The position numbers and the translations under genes are program-made. The notes under the pieces were generated by a model, which worked only from the letters and a program-made list of their open reading frames with translations, did no database searches and had not been told where the DNA came from. Positions 9,133 to 16,907 of a stretch of 24,884 bases of DNA are shown piece after piece; positions within the stretch are counted from its first letter, which is position 1; every line of letters begins with the position of its first letter. The DNA is from Acidobacterium sp049965615 (GTDB lineage: Bacteria > Acidobacteriota > Terriglobia > Terriglobales > Acidobacteriaceae), in assembly GCA_049965615.1 (NCBI GenBank), contig JBMFWD010000045.1:1-24884 (forward strand). Reading direction: 5' to 3'.

Positions 9133-9479
9133 GCGAACGGCCACAGCAAAATCGTGAAGTGCTCGACGCGCTCGATGCGCTCGATGCCCGGCAAACGCTG
9201 GAGGTAGTGCAGCGGACAAGGCGCAACGTCATGGAAGCCGCCCAGCGCATGCGGGAATCGCGCTCCGAATGCCGGCAAAGGCTGGGTATCGCACTGCTCG
9301 CAATACTGGCCTTTCTGCTGCTCGCAACACCGGCAATCTGGAGCTTCAGCGAACTCGCATTCAGCGAAAACACCATTACGGATGCCTCCATCCTCACGCT
9401 GACCGTCTTCGTGGTGCTCCTCTCCACAACCATGGGCGCGCTGCTCAGCCGAGGAAAACGGCGAGGTATCCGCGAGTAG
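9129..9479 (+). CDS. Small two-TM protein coupled to the sigma factor
   Basis: This 116-residue protein begins inside the sigma factor stop (ATGA overlap) with AAGGAG upstream. The cytoplasmic N-terminal half is charged and helical. It contains a repeated LDALDALDAR (residues 12-21) and a basic segment up to about 51. Two membrane segments follow, at about 53-72 and 87-107, and then a basic C-terminus (RGKRRGIRE). Position and shape suggest a membrane partner of the sigma factor, possibly an anti-sigma factor. However, I see no zinc-binding HxxxCxxC anti-sigma motif, so that role is inference. It is probably co-transcribed with the gene at 8446. Confidence 0.72.
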   Translation: MSERPQQNREVLDALDALDARQTLEVVQRTRRNVMEAAQRMRESRSECRQRLGIALLAILAFLLLATPAIWSFSELAFSENTITDASILTLTVFVVLLSTTMGALLSRGKRRGIRE

Positions 9480-9592
9480 AAGTAGGACCGCCGGCGCCTC
9501 ACCGGTAAGCGATATGATTGGGCAAAGTCGCGGTTGACAGTGGATACAGGACCACGCTGCCCAGGCCAACTTTTAATGGAGGAATGCAATCC

Positions 9593-10132
9593 ATGACATC
9601 GGAGATGGCTCCGCTGGAATCGCGCATCACCGATGAACTTCGGCTCATCCCGCGCTGGTCCATCGTGTGTGCCGTGGCCACTTTCGTCGCCGCACAGTAC
9701 TACTTCTGGGTGCTCCTGCCCCAGCTGCGGCACACTTCCAGCCATATTCCCGTTCTCCTGCACATCTACCTCACCACCTCGCTCGGCGCACTTCTCGCGC
9801 TCTACTTCCTCATGATCGGCTACATCACCCAGGACGCTCCTCGCCGCGGCATGAACATGAGGGTATGGATGATCTGCGTCGTCATACCCGGCGGCATCGG
9901 CGCAGTGCTCTACTTTCTCCTCCGCCAGCCCCTGCTCGCCAGTTGCCCCTCCTGCGGCGCAAGAATCGAGGGCGACTACCACTACTGTCCGCACTGCTCC
10001 TACCAGGTTTCCGGCTGCTGCGGACGATGCTTCGCCAGCACCCGCATTACCGACCTCTTCTGCACCCGGTGCGGCCACGATCTGGCCAGCGATCACCCTC
10101 CCCAGCGCCTGCAGGCTTTCGTAAGCAGGTAG
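9593..10132 (+). CDS. Membrane protein with C-terminal double zinc ribbon
   Basis: This 179-residue product has three predicted membrane segments, at about 23-42, 57-77 and 90-110. A cytoplasmic tail then carries two CxxC-n-CxxC zinc ribbons: C118/C121 with C132/C135, and C143/C146 with C157/C160. The tail ends in a charged stretch. Such ribbons usually bind zinc structurally and mediate protein contacts; the partner is unknown. The ATG at 9593 is preferred because GGAGG lies 10 bases upstream, whereas the ATG at 9584 is immediately after the site. It may form a transcription unit with the sigma factor genes, but a 113-base gap leaves this open. Confidence 0.75.
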   Translation: MTSEMAPLESRITDELRLIPRWSIVCAVATFVAAQYYFWVLLPQLRHTSSHIPVLLHIYLTTSLGALLALYFLMIGYITQDAPRRGMNMRVWMICVVIPGGIGAVLYFLLRQPLLASCPSCGARIEGDYHYCPHCSYQVSGCCGRCFASTRITDLFCTRCGHDLASDHPPQRLQAFVSR

Positions 10133-10172
10133 CGCCACGCCATGCGCGCTTCTTATACACTTGAGGCGAACG

Positions 10173-10997
10173 ATGTCGATCACCGCAGTCATTGTCGATG
10201 ACGAACAACTCGCGCGCGAAGAGCTCCAATATCTGCTCGAAGGCGACGGCGATGTGGAAGTGCTCGCCCAGGGGACCAACGGCATTGAGGCCGTCGAACT
10301 CATCCGCGATCACCGGCCCGATGTAGTCTTTCTCGATGTACAAATGCCCGGCCTCGATGGCTTCGCCGTCATCAAAAAACTCCTGGAACCGGGGCAGCGC
10401 CTGCGGGTTCCGCAGATCATCTTTGCCACCGCCTACGACCAGTACGCGGTCCGAGCCTTCGACGTCAACGCGATTGACTACCTGCTCAAACCCTTCGACC
10501 GCCAGCGCGTCCTCCAGGCGGTCGACCGCGCCCGCAAGCGTCTGGAAGAACTCGCCCCCGGAGACAACGCCGGCGAAGCACGCGCAGCCATCGAAGGAGA
10601 CCCGCGCCTCGAAACCCTCCTCCGCCTCATCGAGCAGTCTCCGGCCGGTCGCGGCGGTGCGCGCGGAAAAATCGTCGTTCAGGCGCAAAGCCGCCTGCTG
10701 CTCGTCGACCAGACCGACCTGTGCTTTGCCTCCATCGAAGATGGAACCATCACCGTCGCCACGCCCACCTTCGAGGGGCAATCCCGCTGCCGCACCCTGG
10801 AAGAACTCCTCGATCAGCTGGACCCCAATGTCTTCTGGCGTGCCCACCGCTCCTACGTGGTCAATATCAACCACATCAAGGAAGTCGTGCCCTGGTTCAA
10901 AAGCAGCTACCAGCTCCGCATGGACGATCGGAAGCACACCGAGATACCAGTCAGCCGCGCGCAAACCAGGCGCCTGCGCGAGTTGTTCAACCTGTAG
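10173..10997 (+). CDS. LytTR-family response regulator
   Basis: This 274-residue regulator has an N-terminal receiver domain (about 3-120). The acidic pair is D9-D10, the phosphoacceptor is D55 in VVFLDVQMPG, a Thr/Ala switch sits in FATAYDQYAV, and the Lys is in YLLKPFD. A linker follows, then a C-terminal LytTR DNA-binding domain (about 165-274) with WRAHRSYVVNINHI and PVSRAQTRRLRELF. Phosphorylated members bind direct repeats upstream of target genes. The ATG at 10173 has GAGG at 6 bases; the upstream TTG in frame has none. No histidine kinase lies beside it, so its cognate kinase is elsewhere. The secreted FecR-domain protein downstream is a possible target. Confidence 0.93.
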   Translation: MSITAVIVDDEQLAREELQYLLEGDGDVEVLAQGTNGIEAVELIRDHRPDVVFLDVQMPGLDGFAVIKKLLEPGQRLRVPQIIFATAYDQYAVRAFDVNAIDYLLKPFDRQRVLQAVDRARKRLEELAPGDNAGEARAAIEGDPRLETLLRLIEQSPAGRGGARGKIVVQAQSRLLLVDQTDLCFASIEDGTITVATPTFEGQSRCRTLEELLDQLDPNVFWRAHRSYVVNINHIKEVVPWFKSSYQLRMDDRKHTEIPVSRAQTRRLRELFNL

Positions 10998-11221
10998 GCA
11001 ACCGGAAGCCGCCGCAACTCTTCAAACCGTCATCTTTGCGTCATTTGCGCAAAGCACAAGCGCATTTTCCGAATTCCGTTGACGACAGCAGGGGAAACCC
11101 CTGTAATCAAAATAAATACGGATTCCGGCCATACGACCGCGTCGCGTAGATGAAAGTCGATTGATCAGGCCACCGAAACTTTCATTTTGCGGTTTCCATC
11201 TAAGTAAATGAGGTTACCTCC
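10998..11221. promoter_or_regulatory. Structured leader upstream of the FecR-domain gene
   Basis: This 224-base gap holds three inverted repeats. CTTTGCG pairs with CGCAAAG at 11034-11054. A perfect CAGGGG-AAA-CCCCTG hairpin lies at 11089-11103. ATGAAAGT (11150-11157) pairs with ACTTTCAT (11178-11185) across a 20-base loop. None has a classic T-tract, so termination, attenuation and operator roles are all possible. TGAGG sits ahead of the ATG at 11222. No LytTR-type direct repeat was recognised. Confidence 0.4.
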
Positions 11222-12322
11222 ATGAAAAGTTTCCGGATTCCACTCATCCTCTCGCTGGTCGTATTGGCTGTCCCGGCATTGATGGCTCAAAGCCAGATGC
11301 AGCAGGCGCCTCCTGGAACCGTGAACTATGTCGAAGGAGCCGTATCTCTCGACGGCCAGCATATGTCGACCAGCGACGTCGGATCCAAAGTCCTCAAGCC
11401 CGGCCAGGTGCTCTCCACCAGCAATGGACGCGCAGAAATCCTGCTCACTCCGGGCGTATTTCTCCGCCTGGGACACAATAGCGCGGTCCAGATGGTCAAT
11501 CCGGATCTCTTGAAGACGCAGGTGCGGGTCACCAACGGCCGGGCCTCCGTGGAAGTAGATTCGCTCTACAAACAGAACCATCTTGACATCGCCGAAGATG
11601 GAGTCGTCACCCGCATCGAAAAGCGCGGGCTTTACGAATTCAATTCCAACGACGGGCTCGTCCGCACCTACGAGGGAGTCGCCCGCATCTACGCAAACGG
11701 TGGTCGCACCGTGAAAGTCGGCTCCTCGCATGAAGCCACGCTCCCACCCGCGCCGGCCGCCGGAAGCGATACACCGGTTGCCATGCAGATGGTCCGGGTC
11801 CGGCACTTCGACCGCAAGCGCACGGAAGAGACCGATTCGCTGATGCAATGGAGTCGCCTGCGCTCGCACTACCTCTCGCAGGCCAATTCCCAGCTGGCCT
11901 ACCAATATGCCGGCTATCCCGGCTTCGTCCCCGGCTGGTACTGGAATCCCTGGGGCATGGGATATACCTGGATTCCGGGCGACGGAATGTTCTGGAACCC
12001 CTTCGGATGGGGCTTCTACTCTCCCATCTGGATGAGCTATAGCTACCCCTACTACAACGGCTACAACTACGGAGTAGCGAGCAACACAAATGGCAACCGG
12101 GTCACACCAGCCCGAAATAGTGACAGCCCGCAATGGAATGGCTCCCCGCGGAACGGCTTCCAGGGTGGTCCCGCGCGCAGCTTCGGCCCCTCAGGTTCAG
12201 CCAGCACCGGAGGCTCCTTTGGCGGGGGCGCGGGCATGGGTTCCGGCAGCGTCAATCTGGGCGGAGCCGGTTTTGGTGGCGGCCACGTAGGCGCCTCAGC
12301 GGGAGCGGGCCACGGACACTGA
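11222..12322 (+). CDS. Secreted FecR-domain protein with aromatic and Gly-rich tail
   Basis: This 366-residue product starts with a Sec signal peptide (MKSFRIPLILSLVVLAVPAL, cleavage near A22). A FecR-like beta region occupies about 32-170: NYVEGAVSLDG, then STSNGRAEILLTPGVFLRLG and IEKRGLYEF. Such domains are usually the periplasmic part of FecR anti-sigma sensors, but no cytoplasmic or membrane segment follows here. Instead a Tyr/Trp/Phe/Gly-rich stretch (about 229-283, with GWYWNPWGMGYTWIPG) precedes a Ser/Gly/Asn-rich tail (about 300-366) ending in GAGHGH. The protein is therefore probably periplasmic or surface-associated and may use the fold as a scaffold. TGAGG lies just upstream of the ATG. 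A strong terminator follows. Confidence 0.82.
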   Translation: MKSFRIPLILSLVVLAVPALMAQSQMQQAPPGTVNYVEGAVSLDGQHMSTSDVGSKVLKPGQVLSTSNGRAEILLTPGVFLRLGHNSAVQMVNPDLLKTQVRVTNGRASVEVDSLYKQNHLDIAEDGVVTRIEKRGLYEFNSNDGLVRTYEGVARIYANGGRTVKVGSSHEATLPPAPAAGSDTPVAMQMVRVRHFDRKRTEETDSLMQWSRLRSHYLSQANSQLAYQYAGYPGFVPGWYWNPWGMGYTWIPGDGMFWNPFGWGFYSPIWMSYSYPYYNGYNYGVASNTNGNRVTPARNSDSPQWNGSPRNGFQGGPARSFGPSGSASTGGSFGGGAGMGSGSVNLGGAGFGGGHVGASAGAGHGH

Positions 12323-12359
12323 TTCGCGGCGTTTTCATTACGCAGTCAGCCAACTGACG

Positions 12360-12401
12360 GCAAAAAGAAGGGAGTGCCCGCAGGCACTCCCTTCTTTTTG
12401 C
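12360..12401. terminator. Strong bidirectional rho-independent terminator
   Basis: A perfect 19-bp stem, counting the outer G-C pair, flanks the loop CGCA (12379-12382). The stem runs CAAAAAGAAGGGAGTGCC on the left and GGCACTCCCTTCTTTTTG on the right. An A-run precedes it and a T-run follows, so it works on both strands, serving the FecR gene and the convergent M13 peptidase gene. Confidence 0.9.
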
Positions 12402-12417
12402 GGAATTCAGCCCCCGA

Positions 12418-14526
12418 TTACCAGACCTGGCACTTGTGCGCCGGATCCATCGGCTGCCCGACGTGGCACGAAAATGCCTTGTCGAACTGCGGCATGTTGT
12501 CGATCACGCCCTTTACGCGAATCGCATCAGGGGCATGCGGGTCAGACTGGATCAGCATTCGCGTCATCTGCGGACGCACGTTCGAACACCAGTTCTGCGC
12601 AAACGCGATGAAGAACTGCTGGTCGGTCGTGTATTTCGCCGCGGCGGCACTCGGCGCAGGCCCCGGAATATGACCGCCGTCCATCGCCTCACGCGCCATC
12701 AGCGCCATCAGCGCAAGGTGCAGACCACCATTATCGGCGGTGTCTTCACCCAGCGTCAGCTTGCCGTTCACGTGCAGGCCCGCATCGGTAAAGCTGCTGT
12801 ACTCGTTGGCAATGCAGGCCGTCCGCTGGTCAAAGTTCGCCCGGTCCTTCGGCGTCCACCAGTCGTGAAGGTTGCCCTTGCCGTCGAACTGCGAACCCTC
12901 ATCATCAAAGCCGTGCGTCAGCTCATGGCCCACAACCGCGCCAATGTGGCCGTAGTTGACCGCCGCAGGCTGGTTCTGGTCATAGAACGGCGGCTGAAGA
13001 ATGCCCGCCGGGAAGTTGATCGTGTTCTGGCTGGGATCGTAATAAGCATTCACCGTGGGCGGCGTCATAAACCACTCATTACGATTGACCGGCTTCCCGA
13101 TCTTGTTCAGCTGGTAAGCAGTCTTGAAGTCCCGGACCCGCATCGAGTTGTCCAGCGCCTGGCCAGCCTTGATATCGAGCTTGGCATAGCTCCGCCACTT
13201 GTTCGGGTACCCGATCTTGTCCGCGATCATATGCAGCTTGGCGATTGCCTTTTCCTTGGTCGCCGGGCTCATCCAGGTGCTGGCTTCAATGTCCTTGCCC
13301 ATGGCGGCTTCAATCCCGTGGACCATGGTCAGGGCTTCTTTCTTCTGGTTCGGCGTAAAGTACTTCGCAACGTACATCTGCCCCACGGCGTCGCCAAGAG
13401 CGCGGTTCGTCGCATTCACGCAGCGCTTCCAGCGGGGCTGCTGCTGGGGGGTGCCCGTCAGGTCACGACCATAAAACGCAAAGTTCTCCTGGTCAAACTG
13501 CTGCGGCAATTCCATCGAGTAGGCATCCGCAAGGTGGAAGCGCATGTAGTTCTTCAGCGTCGCAAGCGGGGTATCTTCAACCGCCTTGTTCAGGCCCGTA
13601 AAGAAGCCCGGCGCAGTCACATTCAGTGAAGAAACCGCCGGTGAGCCCATTTCCCTGATGTACTCAGAAACATCCAGCACGGGCACCGTAGGCGCAAAGG
13701 CCTTCACGGTCTCCATGTGATAGGTCTTGTGCGGATCACGCCGCTCCACAATCCCCATCGACGACTTCGCCAGCTCGGTTTCGAACTTCATGATGTTCTG
13801 TGCTTCGGTCTGAGCCCTGGCAACCGGATCGCCGAGCAGGTGCAACACGTTCGCAATGTGCTGTTGATACTGCTGGCGCAGCTTCACGCTGCGGGCATCC
13901 GTGCGGAGATAGTACCCGCGATTGGGCAGTCCAAGGCCGCCCTGGTCAATCACTGCGATCTCCTTCGAAGCATCCTTGAAGTCCTGCTGTGCGCCAAAGC
14001 TCACAAAGACGTTCACATCCTGCTTGTTGAGGTAGGCAATCAGGCTGGTCAACTGCTTTTTGCTCTTCAGATCGTTGATCCGGTCCAGCATCGGCTCCAG
14101 CGGCTTGGTTCCCGCGCTGTTGATTGCGCTCGTGTCCATGCAGGCCTGGTAATAATCGCCAATCTTCCGCTCGTTGGCACTCGCGCTGGGCCCGGCATCG
14201 GCCGCCTTCAGCACAAGCTGGTGCAGAATCGCCGTGTTGTATTCGTAGAGCGCAACAAACTGGTCGTACTCCGGCATGTCCGACGGAATGGGATGGAGCC
14301 TGGCGTAGTTGCCGCACGCGAACTGGTAAAAGTTGTCGCAGGGATTCACCGAGGTGTCCATGGCGCTCGGGTCGAAACCCGGAATTACCTTCGGAATTTT
14401 CACCGAGGCAGCAGAAGTTGCCGTATTGGCGGCGGCCGCCGGTTGTGCCACCGCACCGGTAGCGCCCATGGCAAGGCCAAGCCCCACCAGCGCCGCGGCA
14501 GCCGCGGTTATTGATTTGCGTTTCAT
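12418..14526 (-). CDS. M13 family zinc metallopeptidase (neprilysin-like), secreted
   Basis: This 702-residue peptidase starts with an Ala-rich signal peptide (MKRKSITAAAAALVGLGLAM and on, cleavage near AVAQ). The M13 N-domain follows, with CDNFYQFACGNYA at 63-75. The catalytic domain has NAYYDPSQNTINFPAGILQ at about 493-511, the zinc site HELTH at 534-538, and the third-ligand motif GEDTADNGG with E594. It ends CQVW, close to the usual C-x-x-W end. M13 enzymes cleave peptides on the amino side of hydrophobic residues and act outside the cytoplasm. The start at 14526 follows AAGGAGG. The conserved GENxAD position has Asp rather than Asn, a change that should not abolish activity. It stands alone in its operon. 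Confidence 0.94.
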   Translation of the reverse strand: MKRKSITAAAAALVGLGLAMGATGAVAQPAAAANTATSAASVKIPKVIPGFDPSAMDTSVNPCDNFYQFACGNYARLHPIPSDMPEYDQFVALYEYNTAILHQLVLKAADAGPSASANERKIGDYYQACMDTSAINSAGTKPLEPMLDRINDLKSKKQLTSLIAYLNKQDVNVFVSFGAQQDFKDASKEIAVIDQGGLGLPNRGYYLRTDARSVKLRQQYQQHIANVLHLLGDPVARAQTEAQNIMKFETELAKSSMGIVERRDPHKTYHMETVKAFAPTVPVLDVSEYIREMGSPAVSSLNVTAPGFFTGLNKAVEDTPLATLKNYMRFHLADAYSMELPQQFDQENFAFYGRDLTGTPQQQPRWKRCVNATNRALGDAVGQMYVAKYFTPNQKKEALTMVHGIEAAMGKDIEASTWMSPATKEKAIAKLHMIADKIGYPNKWRSYAKLDIKAGQALDNSMRVRDFKTAYQLNKIGKPVNRNEWFMTPPTVNAYYDPSQNTINFPAGILQPPFYDQNQPAAVNYGHIGAVVGHELTHGFDDEGSQFDGKGNLHDWWTPKDRANFDQRTACIANEYSSFTDAGLHVNGKLTLGEDTADNGGLHLALMALMAREAMDGGHIPGPAPSAAAAKYTTDQQFFIAFAQNWCSNVRPQMTRMLIQSDPHAPDAIRVKGVIDNMPQFDKAFSCHVGQPMDPAHKCQVW

Positions 14527-14885
14527 TCGTCCTCCTTGGAAGGGTCCATCCTGCGAATTCCGGAACAGACCGGGGGGAATTCCTGCAGCTTTCCGTTCGA
14601 GCAGGAAAGAAGATGATACGCGATCAGACACAAGGAAGTTCACTGTCAAAGCAGGGAAAAGTGCCGCTTTCTCACATCAGGAAAACCACTTTGCTTTTGA
14701 AGCCGCACCACCAACACGTATTTGCATCCCCTGAAACACTCCGTGGCCACAGTTCACAACAGAAGCAACCGCGCCGCCTGCGGAAAGCTCTCCCGGAATC
14801 CATCCATCATCAATCACAAGGAAATCGCAGAAACGGCGCCATGACCAAAGAATGAAAGATGACACCGGCAAGGAAACCGTAAAGC
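14527..14885. other. Intergenic region between csp terminator and peptidase gene
   Basis: About 360 bases without a supported gene. It should hold the promoter of the M13 peptidase, read leftward. TATCAT and TTGACA are seen on the minus strand near 14600-14660, but their spacing of about 25 bases is too long for a standard pair, so no promoter is called. Confidence 0.35.
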
Positions 14886-14913
14886 AAAAGAGCCGGCCCG
14901 GGCCGGCTCTTTT
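14886..14913 (-). terminator. Palindromic terminator downstream of the cold-shock gene
   Basis: A perfect 28-base palindrome: AAAAGAGCCGGCCC pairs with GGGCCGGCTCTTTT without a fixed loop, so a few central bases will form it. The minus-strand reading ends in TTTT, placing it as the terminator of the gene at 14947-15147. Confidence 0.75.
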
Positions 14914-14946
14914 CATCATCTGTACCGATGAATCTATAGCGTCAAT

Positions 14947-15147
14947 TTACAAAGGCTGAACGTCTGCTGCCTGCCAGCCCTTCGGCCCCTTCACAACGTT
15001 GAATTGCACGGCCTGACCCTCCTGCAGACTACGAAAGCCATTCGCACTGATGGCCGAGTAGTGCACAAAAACGTCTTCACCATTCTCGCGCGAAATAAAG
15101 CCGAAACCCTTCGCGTCGTTAAACCACTTCACTGTTCCTTGTTCCAT
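14947..15147 (-). CDS. Cold-shock domain protein (CspA family)
   Basis: This 66-residue protein is a single OB-fold cold-shock domain with RNP1 KGFGFI (13-18) and RNP2 VFVHYSAI (26-33). The bracketing GTVKWFNDAKG start and KGPKGWQAADVQPL end are typical, and the length is normal for CspA-type proteins. It would bind single-stranded RNA or DNA as an RNA chaperone in the cytoplasm. The start MEQGTVKWF at 15147 fits the family; the upstream frame extension is not conserved-looking. A long leader (about 130 bases to a possible promoter) lies upstream, as in other csp genes, so post-transcriptional control is plausible. A palindromic terminator follows. Confidence 0.95.
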   Translation of the reverse strand: MEQGTVKWFNDAKGFGFISRENGEDVFVHYSAISANGFRSLQEGQAVQFNVVKGPKGWQAADVQPL

Positions 15148-15282
15148 TGTGTTGCTTTTTTCCTGGTTGAATTGCGACGAGTGAATCGGAGCCTTACCGA
15201 CAGAAACTTGCACAACGAATGGGCGAGAACTGTGTTATGCCCGGTTCGGTTCGAACGCAAGAGAAGCATAGCAGAGATTCCC

Positions 15283-15309
15283 CTCATATTGATTGCGGTT
15301 TTATGTCAA
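15283..15309 (-). promoter_or_regulatory. Possible promoter of the cold-shock gene
   Basis: On the minus strand TTGACA (15309-15304) is followed, 15 bases on, by TATGAG (15288-15283). The -35 box is perfect but the spacing is short and the -10 box imperfect. If used, it leaves a leader of about 130 bases before the ATG at 15147. Confidence 0.3.
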
Positions 15310-15463
15310 GGGGAACGATTCGCGAAAAAGTAACAATCCCGTTTTCCTCAACAGATAACAGGCCGTCCTCAAGGTCAGCCCTGCCGCGCAAATGGTCGCC
15401 AACACCCCGGGCCGCACTCCGCCACTGGCCGCCAAAGGCAGCGAAAGCCTATATTCTGAGTCC

Positions 15464-16846
15464 ATGGCGAAACCGGATTTGGCGGCAATCGGAGAATTTG
15501 TAACCGCCGCGCTGCGCAATCTATCGGATGGGTTCGACTTGCCGGAAGGCCCCGCACACACACCACCCGGAGCCGCGCGCATCAGCGACGTTCTGGCGGA
15601 AACCGCCGCGCGCATGGCAGACAACTATCCCTATTTCCATCCGCTCTACGCCGGGCAAATGCTCAAGCCGCCCCATCCGGTGGCGCACGCTGCTTATGCC
15701 ATGGCCATGGCCGTCAACCCCAACAATCACGCACGCGACGGCGGCCGCGCAAGTTCCGCCATGGAACTGGAAGCCGTCACCGAAATCGCCGGCATCTTCG
15801 GATGGAGGGCATTCCTCGGGCACCTGACCAGCGGCGGCACCTTCGCCAACCTCGAAGCGCTCTGGGTGGCGGGCCAAACCGCACCGGGCAGGCGAATCGC
15901 GGCCTCGGCTCAGGCCCACTACACCCACAGCCGCATCAGCGCAGTGCTCGGCTTGGAGTGCGTGGAGATTCCGGCAGACACGCAAGGCCGGATGGACCTC
16001 GCCGCGCTGGAAACCAGTTTGCGACAAAGCGATATTGGAACCGTGGTAGTTACTCTCGGCACCACCGCGCTGGGCGCGGTTGATCCCCTGGCAGAGGTGC
16101 TCAAATTGCGCGACCGCTACGGCTTCCGTGTGCATGTCGACGCAGCCTATGGCGGCTACTTTACGCTGGCGCAAAATCTGGGCGCGGAAGCACGAAGGCA
16201 CTATGACGCGGCTGGCAAAGCCGACTCCATCGTGATTGACCCGCACAAGCACGGGCTCCAGCCTTACGGCTGCGGCTGCGTGCTCTTCCGCGATCCCTCC
16301 GTGGGCAGGTTTTACAAGCACGACTCTCCCTATACGTACTTCACTTCCACCGATCTCCACCTCGGCGAAATCAGCCTCGAGTGCTCACGCGCCGGAGCCT
16401 CGGCCGTGGCGCTCTGGGCCACCCAGCGCCTGTTGCCGCTGGTGCCCGGCGGCGAGTTCGCCCAGGGGCTCGAAGCCGGCCGCGAGGCCGCGCTGGAACT
16501 CCATCGGAGGCTGCAGGCAAGCCCATACGCGATCGCGCCTCTGCTGCCGGAACTCGACATCGTCGTATGGGCGCTCCGCGGTAAAAATGCCGAAGAATCG
16601 TCAGCGCGGGCGCGGGCCGCCTTCGAGCAAGCCGCGCGGCAGGATCTGCACCTGGCACTGGTACAACTGCCGGTAAATCTGTTCGGCCATGACGCCTGGA
16701 ATGGTTTGGATGCGCAAGGTTCCAGCGGAGTGGTAACATGCCTCCGCTCGGTGCTGATGAAGCAGGAGCATCGCCTGTGGATGGATGCCATCTGGTCCAG
16801 GCTGCAATCTGCCATATCGGTAGCTATGGCCAGTGTGGGACAATAA
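15464..16846 (+). CDS. Group II PLP-dependent decarboxylase
   Basis: This 460-residue fold-type I enzyme belongs to the group II decarboxylases, which include glutamate and aromatic amino acid decarboxylases. Visible are LTSGGTFANLEAL (121-133), the ring-stacking histidine in AHYTHSRI (H152), the cofactor Asp in VDAAYGGYF (D226) and the Schiff-base lysine in IDPHKHGLQPYG (K262). The N-terminal NYPYFHPLYAGQM and the active-site loop near YTYFTSTDLHLG fit the family. The substrate cannot be assigned; aspartate, glutamate and tyrosine are all used by relatives. The start at 15464 is chosen from where family-like sequence begins, though the ribosome-binding site is weak and an earlier start at 15392 is possible. 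galK follows 61 bases later. Confidence 0.85.
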   Translation: MAKPDLAAIGEFVTAALRNLSDGFDLPEGPAHTPPGAARISDVLAETAARMADNYPYFHPLYAGQMLKPPHPVAHAAYAMAMAVNPNNHARDGGRASSAMELEAVTEIAGIFGWRAFLGHLTSGGTFANLEALWVAGQTAPGRRIAASAQAHYTHSRISAVLGLECVEIPADTQGRMDLAALETSLRQSDIGTVVVTLGTTALGAVDPLAEVLKLRDRYGFRVHVDAAYGGYFTLAQNLGAEARRHYDAAGKADSIVIDPHKHGLQPYGCGCVLFRDPSVGRFYKHDSPYTYFTSTDLHLGEISLECSRAGASAVALWATQRLLPLVPGGEFAQGLEAGREAALELHRRLQASPYAIAPLLPELDIVVWALRGKNAEESSARARAAFEQAARQDLHLALVQLPVNLFGHDAWNGLDAQGSSGVVTCLRSVLMKQEHRLWMDAIWSRLQSAISVAMASVGQ

Positions 16847-16907
16847 GTTGTTCAGCCGTACAATCGAACTTTGACGTATTCAGATTCTTGGGGGTCGGAA
16901 AGTCGCG

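Noticed and set aside
14677..14919. An 80-codon minus-strand frame between the csp terminator and the peptidase
   Set aside because: It would run through the perfect palindrome that terminates the csp gene, has no supported ribosome-binding site and no family resemblance.
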